Positions 56,701 through 64,000 of a DNA stretch of 64,000 bases are shown piece after piece; positions within the stretch are counted from its first letter, which is position 1; every line of letters starts with the position of its first letter. Location: assembly GCA_018402235.1 (NCBI GenBank), contig JAGYJJ010000004.1, positions 1,323,256-1,387,255 of the forward strand, given 5' to 3'. Position numbers and translations under genes: made by a program. Origin of the DNA: Candidatus Nanopelagicales bacterium (lineage in GTDB: Bacteria > Actinomycetota > Actinomycetes > S36-B12). The notes beneath the pieces are model-generated. The model was not told the origin of the DNA. It ran no database searches and saw nothing but the letters and a program-made list of their open reading frames with translations.

Positions 56701-58434
56701 ACGCCGGATCTGATCCAGGTGTCGGCAACTGGTGGCGGCGTGCTGTATGTCTACGACCCCACCCGCAACACGATGGACTTGATTCCCGAGGGCGGTGGCC
56801 CGGATAAGGCCCCGGGTGCGAACGCCACCGGTTACAACCCGGCCGACAACTTCATCTACGGCATCGCACCCAATGGTTCCAACCGGCACCTGTGGAAGTT
56901 CGGATCGAACGGTGTGTTCGAGGATCTTGGCGCGATCATCGACAGCTCGACCGGGGCTCCGGTGCAGAACCTGAACCTCATCTCGGGAGATTTCATCGCC
57001 GGTGATCTTTTGCTGGCGATCCAACGGCAAAATCAGATGCTCACCATCGATGTGGCACCCACGCGCAACGGCCAGCCTGCGCAGGCAACGCTTCAGACGA
57101 TTTCGCGCGGGGTTTGGGACGCTGCCGATATCGCCTTTACAGCCGATCGCACGACTGGTTATGGCATGAGCCACTCCAACTTGTTCATCGCGAATCTTCC
57201 CGGCGGGGGTGCAGCCACGCAGACCGCTGCTGTTGGTCAACTCTCGTCCTATTCGCGCAAGACGGTGCTCGGTGTGCCAGGTAGGGGCAACTACGGCGCT
57301 TCCTATCTCGATCAAGACAACAACGCATACTTTTACAACAACGAAGAACGACGCATCTACCTCATCACTGCTGATGAATTGCAAAAGCGCCAGCCAACAG
57401 CGGTTGCCCTCGGAACCGAGAGGGCTTTCGTGCTAGGTACCGACCGGACGCTGCAGGTTCCCACGGACGGAGCTAGTTGCCCTTCGGCTCCGATCATCAC
57501 GGTTACCTTGGAGTACCGGATCAACGGTGGAAAGGGTGACGCCCCCACGAATCAGACGGGCTTTGTCGACCAGGAGGTCACCGTCGCTCCCGGTGTTGGC
57601 TTCGAACGTGAAGGCTTCACCTTCGCTGGCTGGAATTCCACAGCCGACGGCTCGGGCGCGGCCTACCCACCCGGTGCGCTGTACTCCCTCGGCCAAACCG
57701 GAGGTGTGCTGTTCGCGCAGTGGGAGCCCGAAAAGCCCGCACCGATAGTCCCGCCGGAGAACATCCTTGAGCCAGTTGAGGAACCCGAGCCGCGGCCTGA
57801 GGATGGTGATGACGTCGTCTTCACGCCGCTGGAAGAACTGCCCGCTCCGCCGGATGATCCGTGGAATCCGTCGTCGTTGGTCTTGGTTGACCCTGACACC
57901 CGCATCGAGACACCCGTTGTACAGAACGAATCCGGAGACTGGTCGGTGAACAACCGTATTGGCACGGTCACGTATACACCGGAACCTGCGTATTCCGGAC
58001 CTGCTCGCATGACCGTGCAAGTGCAGACCGTGAGCGGTGTCCGGTACCAGAGCACGCTGCAGACAACAGTGCCCACGTGCGAGCGCGGTGAGCGTGTTCG
58101 CGCGACGGTCTACTTCGATGTGCTGAAGTCAGATCTGACCAAGAAGTCGCGTCAGCGCCTGAATCGTTTGATTCGAAAAGCGAATCGCGAAGGCATTCCG
58201 ACCTGCGCTGTGGTGGTCGGCTTCGTGCAGCCGACGGTCAATCGAGGTAACGACATCTCGTTGTCGACATCGCGTGCTGAATCGGTGGCCGAGTACTTGG
58301 ACGACCGCGGCATCAATCGGATCATCCGCACCGAGGGGCTTGGCCGGGCGGACCAGCAGGGGGCTAAGGCGCGGCGGGCAACGGCCACGATCTACATCGC
58401 CCCGCCGCCCCCGGCCACCCCAGTCGATCAGTAA
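53738..58434 (+). pseudogene. Large modular surface adhesin with InlB-type repeats and OmpA-like C-terminus, two frameshifts
   Basis: One gene of about 1564 residues if one extra A near 53953/53954 and one extra T at 55325/55326 are removed. Order: signal peptide (LVMASALALMLAGFSAPAVQA); an N-terminal unique region; a glycine-rich domain (about 54550-55250, runs such as GGGGGGGDDNAGGGGAGGL). Six InlB/Listeria-Bacteroides repeats follow, with the PTRTGYTFNGWNTA and YAQWTP pattern, then a DUF6923/propeller-like region (about 56690-57480), a seventh repeat, an acidic proline-rich linker, a CshA-like repeat and an OmpA-like domain (RVRATVYFDVLKSDLTKKS, EYLDDRGI). Adhesive exported protein; anchor is not a sortase motif. 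Confidence 0.82.
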
Positions 58435-58465
58435 GTTTCACACAGCTGACCGAGCGAATCTGCCG

Positions 58466-58528
58466 AATTGTAAAGTAGAAATCCGCCAAATTGTAAAGTA
58501 GAAGTCCGGCAAATTGTATAGTTGGCGA
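58466..58528. repeat. Three 23-bp iterons upstream of the DUF4143 ATPase
   Basis: Copies start at 58466, 58489 and 58512 on AATTGTA, in a 23-bp period; the first two read AATTGTAAAGTAGAA and the third ends AATTGTATAGTT. The last repeat abuts the GTG start, so they probably form promoter/operator elements. Confidence 0.85.
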
Positions 58529-59800
58529 GTGACGTACCGGCCAAGAGTCATTGACGGGGAGCTGGACGTGCTCTTTCCCCAGGTCGCTGCGATCGCGCTG
58601 GACGGGGCTAAGGGGACAGGCAAGACGACCACGGCGAAGGGGCGGGTGGCCGAGGTGCTGGCCCTGGACTGGCCGGAGGTACGCGAGACGGTGGAGGCGG
58701 ATCCGGTTCGCATCCTTCAGCTTCCTCGGCCGCTCTTGCTGGACGAATGGCAGAAGGTACCTGCTGTCTGGGACGTGGTCCGTCGGTCGGTCGACGCCTC
58801 CAACGAAGGTGGTCAATTCCTGCTCACTGGAAGCGCCACTCCGAAAGAGGGTGCAACGGCTCACTCTGGAGCGGGCCGGATCGGGCGCCTGCGGATGCGA
58901 CCGATGACTTTGGTGGAACGCGGTGTCTGCGAACCGACTGTGAGTCTCGCGGGACTTCTCGAAGGTGGCCGCTCAGCACTGAACGGAGCGTCATCACTTC
59001 GACTTAGCGATTATGTGGATGAGATTGTGGCATCCGGATTCCCTGCATTTCGGGAACTGGAAGCCCGCACCCTTCGCTTCCAGTTGGACTCCTACTTGCG
59101 CAACGTCGTGGATAGGGACGTTCCTGAATTGGGGCTTCGAGTACGAAAGCCGGAGGTTTTGCTTTCGTGGCTTCGAGCCTACGCAGCAGCAACATCCACT
59201 ACCGCGAGTTACTCCCAGATTCTGGATGCAGCGACACCAGGCCAAGACGACAAGCCTGCCCGGCCTACCATCATCGCCTACCGGGATGTCCTTACCGATC
59301 TATGGTTACTCGATCCGGTCCCGGCATGGATTCCCTCGCGCAACATACTCACGCGACTCGGACAAACCCCCAAACATCATCTTGCGGATCCAGCTCTCGC
59401 GGCTCGACTACTGGGACTAGGTACCGACGCACTGATTGCCGGTGATGGCGACGTTGTCGGCCCCCAGGCCGGCAACATGGTGGGACACCTCTTCGAATCA
59501 CTTGCAACACTGTGTGTGCGAGTTCTCGCTGAAGCGGCGGAAGCGCGTGTGTCGCACATGCGCACGCGCGGTGGAGAGCACGAAATCGATCTCATAGTTG
59601 TTCGCGACGATGGTCGTGTTCTGGCTATCGAAGTCAAGTTGTCATCGACTGTCCATGACCGCGATACCAAACAACTGCACTGGTTACACAAGCAGATCGG
59701 CGACAACCTTCTTGATGCGATCATCATCAACACCGGCCCCGCTGCTTATCGGAGAGCCGACGGAATCGGTGTGGTTCCTTTGGGTTTGCTGGGGGTGTGA
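58529..59800 (+). CDS. AAA ATPase with DUF4143 / PD-(D/E)XK-like C-terminal domain
   Basis: 423 residues from GTG 58529. The AAA_14 ATPase has Walker A LDGAKGTGKTTTA and Walker B LLLDEWQKVPAVWD, with sensor TGSATPKEG. The DUF4143 half carries the C-terminal motif HEIDLIVVRDDGRVLAIEVK, a PD-(D/E)XK nuclease pattern. Such genes are common, scattered in bacteria and archaea, and their role is unproven; a defence or toxin-like function has been suggested. The frame-start TTG at 58514 lies inside the third iteron and is not used. Confidence 0.85.
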   Translation: MTYRPRVIDGELDVLFPQVAAIALDGAKGTGKTTTAKGRVAEVLALDWPEVRETVEADPVRILQLPRPLLLDEWQKVPAVWDVVRRSVDASNEGGQFLLTGSATPKEGATAHSGAGRIGRLRMRPMTLVERGVCEPTVSLAGLLEGGRSALNGASSLRLSDYVDEIVASGFPAFRELEARTLRFQLDSYLRNVVDRDVPELGLRVRKPEVLLSWLRAYAAATSTTASYSQILDAATPGQDDKPARPTIIAYRDVLTDLWLLDPVPAWIPSRNILTRLGQTPKHHLADPALAARLLGLGTDALIAGDGDVVGPQAGNMVGHLFESLATLCVRVLAEAAEARVSHMRTRGGEHEIDLIVVRDDGRVLAIEVKLSSTVHDRDTKQLHWLHKQIGDNLLDAIIINTGPAAYRRADGIGVVPLGLLGV

Positions 59801-59853
59801 TCCACTGCTACGCGCGACCTCACTTGTTCCCCGCGTCAGCGTGCGATGTGGCT

Positions 59854-60577
59854 TTAGCGCTTGGCTGCGGACGCAATGTGCTCGCGGAGTTCTTCACGCG
59901 AGGCAGTGAAGTTTTCAATGACCTCGTGCGGCCGGTGCTCACGCAAATCGTCCATCGAATAGATACCCGTTGCCACCGCGATCACGGGAATTCCTGAGGC
60001 ATGACCAGCCAGGATGTCCAGCGGCGTATCGCCGACGATCACCGGGCGCACACCATCTTGAAGCGACAGACGCTGCGCGGCGTCGGCGACCAACTCCATC
60101 CGCGTGGAATGGATATGACCGTAGAAGCCCGAATCGAAATCAACGTGCTCGGCCAGACCTGCGGCCTCGAGTTTCAATCGTGCCCGACGTGGGCTGTTGC
60201 CGGTGAGAACCGAATGATCTGCGCCTGCGCTGGCAAGTTGCGTCAACGTCTCGTGAGTTCCGGCAATCGCAGTGGATGGACGCGGTGAGCATGTCCTGCG
60301 CAGTGACGTCGTCAATCACCGCGAACGCCTGCTCAATCTCGGCGTCGCTGGGAATGTGGTCAGCGAAGAGCTCGATCAGTATCTGTCGATCGGTCTTACC
60401 GATCCCGGCTGGAAGCCGCTCCACTTCGCGTCCGAGAACCGTCGACACCGCGTGCGCGTGACGATCGCGCGGAGAAGGAGCGTGCGTGACAAGGGTTCCA
60501 TCGATGTCCCACAGGACGAGAACGCCGGAAAGATCGGTCACGAAAGAACGGTAGTCACTCGCAGAATCCGCCGTCAC
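59854..60577 (-). pseudogene. HAD-superfamily phosphatase, split by a +1 frameshift
   Basis: First frame: LSGVLVLWDIDGTLVTHAPS (HAD motif I, DxDGT) and a cap region; second frame: HSVLTGNSPRRARLKLEAAGL (motif II) and RPVIVGDTPLDILAGHASGI (motifs III/IV). One extra base between about 60270 and 60290 separates them; joined length about 240 residues, near the size of phosphoglycolate phosphatase-like enzymes. GTG 60577 or the in-frame GTG 60541 starts it. The Zn-ribbon microprotein gene ends inside its first codons. Confidence 0.8.
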
Positions 60578-60680
60578 AACACGGCTGGATGTAGTAGCAC
60601 GTGGGGCAGAAGTCCTTACCGCCGCGCCGTTCGAGGTCGGACTTCTCGCAGGCCGGGCATGGGCCGGGATGTCCCATCAT
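60555..60680 (-). CDS. 41-residue zinc-ribbon microprotein
   Basis: MMGHPGPCPACEKSDLER, then GGKDFCPTCYYIQPCCDGGF and CE. CxxC pairs (CPAC and CPTC) plus a CC and a final Cys suggest a rubredoxin-like or treble-clef zinc ribbon. No strong ribosome binding site seen. It overlaps the start of the HAD hydrolase gene, so both may be in one transcript. Function unknown. Confidence 0.55.
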   Translation of the reverse strand: MMGHPGPCPACEKSDLERRGGKDFCPTCYYIQPCCDGGFCE

Positions 60681-60731
60681 GGGGGAATTATTGCGGGGCG
60701 TGAGCGGAGGCACGAAGCACCGACGCGCGAA

Positions 60732-62730
60732 TCAGATTGAAGAAAGTGAACGACTCGCTCGTGCGTGCAATTGCTTGCGGTAGTCGGCAAGGCCGTCGGT
60801 CGCGTTAATTCCCACCACACCTGTGAGCCCCGTGCTGTCCCAGTAAGCGGCGATCAAGCGGGTGATCTGGCCGGTGGCGTCGTCGTAGTGCCGGGAGATG
60901 ATCTGGACGTCGTTATCTGCACCGGGCGCGCCCCAGCCTTCGATGTGCGCACCGAATTGCGTGGAAGTCCAGGTGGCGACTGGCTCGTCGGAGTTTGCGG
61001 GGGAGAGTTCGGCAAGCAGGCCACCAAGTGCGCTCTCAGTGTTGGTGTACTCGTCGAGGACTACCAGCGGGATGGAGCCGGATGCCTGAACGACCATGTC
61101 CGCATCAATGTGGGTGGCGTCGTCCAATACCACGCCGGTCACCATGCCGTGCTCGTCGCCGGTGAACTCCGCCATGATGCGGTCGCGCACGATGTGAACG
61201 CCATGGAACTCGTGCAACTGCGAGTGGATCGCCCCGACAACATCGCCGAGCGCCTTGGTCATGAGTTCGCTGTCCTTGGTGACGACCGTGACGTGCGCTC
61301 CGGCTTCGCGGGCACGCGCGGCGAGGTCACTACCGAGCACGGTGCCACCGATGATGAGCACGCGTGTGTTCGCCAGTGATGTCCGCGGCGACGATGTCAA
61401 CATCGTGCGGTTGGTAGACCGCGCGCATCCCGCCACGCGGGCCGGGGATCTCGATCTCCCACGGCTGCTTCGTGCTCGCGATGATGCCGCGGGTGGACAA
61501 ACTGCGGCCATCGGATAGGTGGATCGTGCCGTCCTTGACGTTGACCTTCGTCGGAAAGACCAGCGGCTCCCAGGTGACAGCTGCGATCTCGTTATCTTCG
61601 CCCGCACCTGCGTCGATGACAACGGGCTCGGCGCCGATGATCGTGACCGGTGTGGTGATGCCGGAGCGCCTGAGTTCGTGCACCGCATGCAGGCCAGCGG
61701 CGTCGCCACCGATAACCACGATCGGAATCTCGGGTTCGAGGATGGGTGCGAGGCGCCGGCGACGCGGCAGCAGTGGCTTGCCGGCGCGCGAACGTTCGGC
61801 CATAGCGATGCCCGCGAGAACTCCAAAGCCACCAAGGATTTGGAACGGACCGAGGTGCTCACCGAGCGCGATCCAGGCCATCGCACCAGCGATGATGGGT
61901 TCAACCATCCCGATCATGGATGCTTGCGATGCATCGACGTACTTCAGCGCAACGGGAACGATCGGAGCGGTTGCGATGGTGCCGACGATCACCACCCAGG
62001 CAACGAGCGCAAGCATCGGCAGCGTGGGTCCGTCAATACCGAACGGTTGCGCGGAGACGAACAAATCACCGAACGGGAACAGCCACCACGGCTTGATGAT
62101 GGCCCAGAACCCGGCAGCGAAAATGAACGCCCACATCGCTAGCGAGAGCGGATCGCGGCGATCTTCGCGGCGCATCAGCGAATCACCCTTGATGTAGTAA
62201 ACGCTCATCACAGCCGCGGCTCCGAGAGCGAATGCCACGCCGGTGATGCTGAGTGTGAAGCCGTCCCAGATCTGACCCACGAGTGCGAGTGATGCGATCG
62301 AGATGGCAAGGCCGAACCACACCATGTTCTTCACCACTTCGCGGTGCCGAACGCGGAACCACACGGCGATCATCAGTGGCGCGGTGAACTGCAACAACAT
62401 CGCGATGCCGACGGGAAGTTCGCGCACCGACATGTAGAGCAAGAACTGGGTGAGCGCAATACCAACAACACCCATCAGGGCAAGCGGCAACACTTCGTGG
62501 CGTCGTAGTCGTAATGCTGCGGGTTTAACAATCGCGACGATGCCGAACAAAACAAGCGCCGCGATAGTTGCGCGCAATTGCGCGAGTGCGGTGACGTCGA
62601 ATCCGGTGTCGAGGATGCCCTTAGCTAGGACGGTGCTGGACGACCACAACAACGCCCCAAGGGCGAGGATGGCGTAGCCGACTGCAGCAGGGCGGGGGCG
62701 AGCAGCAGGCACCAAAAGGCCCACGCTCAT
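60732..62730 (-). pseudogene. EamA-family transporter fused to a pyridine-nucleotide oxidoreductase-like domain, one frameshift
   Basis: About 665 residues after removing one C at 61373/61374 (plus strand). Residues about 15-310 are a ten-helix EamA/DMT transporter (TM1 GALLWSSSTVLAKGILDTGF, second half AWVVIVGTIATAPIVPVALK and SQASMIGMVEPIIAGAMAW). After a basic linker (KPLLPRRRRLAP) a flavoprotein-like module begins: VVIGGDAAGLHAVHELRRSG (first dinucleotide motif) and VLIIGGTVLGSDLAARAREA (second), then a rubredoxin-reductase-like tail. EamA proteins move drugs/metabolites; the fused reductase role is unknown. The frame change falls exactly before the second dinucleotide motif. Confidence 0.72.
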
Positions 62731-62862
62731 TCTTTCGAATGAGCCCGGTGAGTAGTGACCTCTGCTGCGAACATGGGCGCAACGGTACGGGTATCCCAGA
62801 AATTACGCGAATCCATGTCATGAATGTCGCAGAAAGATCACATGAACGACGGATAACTGGTC

Positions 62863-63468
62863 TTATAAGGGCAAAAGGGATGAAATTCGGGTATCCGAAT
62901 TGTCACACGTGCTCTCGGGAAGTTTCTCGGCCGGGAAGCGCCGGTTCAGCCAATCGGCCACTACGTAGAGCAGGCCACCCACGGCGTAGGGGACGGTCAT
63001 GATTGCGACCGCGGCGAGCACCCCTCGAGCAACGTCCTGCGGACTGGCCGCCACCCCGGCGATCGGCAGCAGGGCCACAAGAACGAGCGCTACGCCCGCC
63101 TGCCGCGTGAATACCCAGTCGCGGCATCCCCAAAACACCATCGGCACCGCGGCAATGATCGCGGCGACGGGGACCAGCGGCCCGCGCTCATCCATCACGT
63201 CCATCACGAAGCGCGGAGCGATCGCCCACCACAGTGAGATCGCAGCGATGATGCCGACCGTGACCCACAGGTAGTAACGCGCGGTATGCGGGGAGAGCAG
63301 CGCCCACAGGCTCACGCCCAGGACCGACCCGATCACCCCGCTAGATCCAACGATCGCTTCCACGCCTCCGGGATCGGCCCAGTACTCACCGACGATGAAC
63401 AGCACTTCGAGTAAGGCGAAACCCAGCATGCTGAAGAAGGCGACGTTGCGTACGACGATCGCGGCCAT
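62863..63468 (-). CDS. Multi-pass membrane protein, unknown function
   Basis: 201 residues with five or six hydrophobic segments (e.g. [56 protein letters not shown]) and a short polar C-terminus. No family signature recognised. An 82-bp gap separates it from the last gene, on the same strand. Confidence 0.7.
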   Translation of the reverse strand: MAAIVVRNVAFFSMLGFALLEVLFIVGEYWADPGGVEAIVGSSGVIGSVLGVSLWALLSPHTARYYLWVTVGIIAAISLWWAIAPRFVMDVMDERGPLVPVAAIIAAVPMVFWGCRDWVFTRQAGVALVLVALLPIAGVAASPQDVARGVLAAVAIMTVPYAVGGLLYVVADWLNRRFPAEKLPESTCDNSDTRISSLLPL

Positions 63469-63550
63469 GGATCCATGGTGCGCTCGCTTTCAACACGGCG
63501 GTATGGGTCGAACGTCCTTTACCCGATCATGACCGAGTCTTCGGCGTTGG

Positions 63551-64000
63551 CTACTCGCCAGGACCACGCGTGACGTACAACTCATCGCGGTACTCGTTGA
63601 TCAACTGTTCGGTCACCGGCTGCAGCGTGAATGGAAGGCGCTCTCCATCGGCGGTGCGAACCCAGGCCTTCGGTGGAACGGATGCCGATGCCTCGGTGTA
63701 GTCAACGACGATCTTCGCGCCGGCAGGCACCCGGACGTTTAGGCCAACGTATTCCTGTCCGCCGCTGCTGTCGAGTCCACCGATCTGGACATTCCAGCGC
63801 AACGCCCTCTTAGCATTAGAGCGGTACTCGATGCGCTCGGATTCCGTGTTCCACTGCTGCTCGACCTTGACTTCTGCCGGCAGATTCAGTGGATGGCCGT
63901 TGACGTCGAAGCTCACACCTGGCTGATCCGACAACTGCAGAATGCGCGGTGAGGAGGGTGCAGTGGACTGGAAGAACGTGCCTTCTGCTCGACCAACGCT
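63551..64000 (-). CDS. Hypothetical protein, 5' end beyond the window
   Basis: The minus-strand frame stays open to base 64000, so the start is off the window; at least 149 residues are encoded (the readable part begins SVGRAEGTFFQSTAP). Content includes PGVSFDVNGHPLNLPAEVKV and YVGLNVRVPAGAKIVVDY, suggesting a beta-rich fold. No family recognised. No signal peptide can be judged. Confidence 0.6.
   Translation of the reverse strand, partial: SVGRAEGTFFQSTAPSSPRILQLSDQPGVSFDVNGHPLNLPAEVKVEQQWNTESERIEYRSNAKRALRWNVQIGGLDSSGGQEYVGLNVRVPAGAKIVVDYTEASASVPPKAWVRTADGERLPFTLQPVTEQLINEYRDELYVTRGPGE

Overview
This window is the replication-origin region of a GC-rich actinobacterium (Actinomycetota). 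Gene order follows the oriC neighbourhood of Mycobacterium and Streptomyces closely: pcnB, Nudix, DUF6049, murJ, sigM, anti-sigma, trxB, trxA, cwlM-like, parB/parA, rsmG, jag, yidC, yidD, rnpA, rpmH, dnaA, dnaN, recF, dciA-like, gyrB, gyrA, DUF3566, tRNA-Ile, tRNA-Ala, ppiA, crgA, pabA/trpG, pknB, pbpA, rodA, pstP, fhaB, fhaA, tRNA-Leu. Genus and species cannot be read from the sequence alone.

Left arm (1-23.7 kb). A partial ino1 is followed by an MFS transporter and a frameshifted membrane protein, then divergent pcnB and Nudix genes. A cell-envelope run follows: DUF6049 protein, MurJ and a separate membrane pseudokinase. The sigM/anti-sigma pair comes next. Then comes a trxB-trxA-cwlM-like group behind a SigH/SigR-type promoter match and a 7-bp palindrome. 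An aminotransferase and a Ddl-type ligase converge on parB-parA. The minus-strand run parB to rpmH holds parS-like sites.

Origin and right arm (23.7-33.9 kb). dnaA, an intergenic region with DnaA boxes (putative oriC), dnaN, recF, a dciA-like gene, gyrB, gyrA and a DUF3566 gene are co-directional. A Vsr/DUF559-like nuclease gene then lies between two inverted copies of a 65-bp palindrome (34.0-35.2 kb). tRNA-Ile, a PHO-box-preceded pstSCAB operon, a DLW-39 microprotein, tRNA-Ala and a VapBC-type module follow.

40.6-52.4 kb. Cyclophilin, rhomboid protease, thiolase, crgA and pabA/trpG lead to the convergent pknB-pbpA-rodA-pstP-fhaB-fhaA operon for phospho-control of growth and division, then tRNA-Leu. 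pknA is absent.

52.5-64 kb is accessory: a small membrane protein, a secreted fasciclin protein, a modular adhesin of about 1560 residues, a DUF4143 ATPase behind three 23-bp iterons, a HAD hydrolase with a Zn-ribbon microprotein, an EamA transporter fused to a flavoprotein-reductase-like domain, and two unknowns.

Base-level caveat: eight loci, including the housekeeping genes rnpA, ppiA and fhaB, are split by nine single-base frameshifts, mostly in short homopolymers. Uncorrected sequencing indels are the simplest explanation, so those genes are given as full spans with the shift noted.
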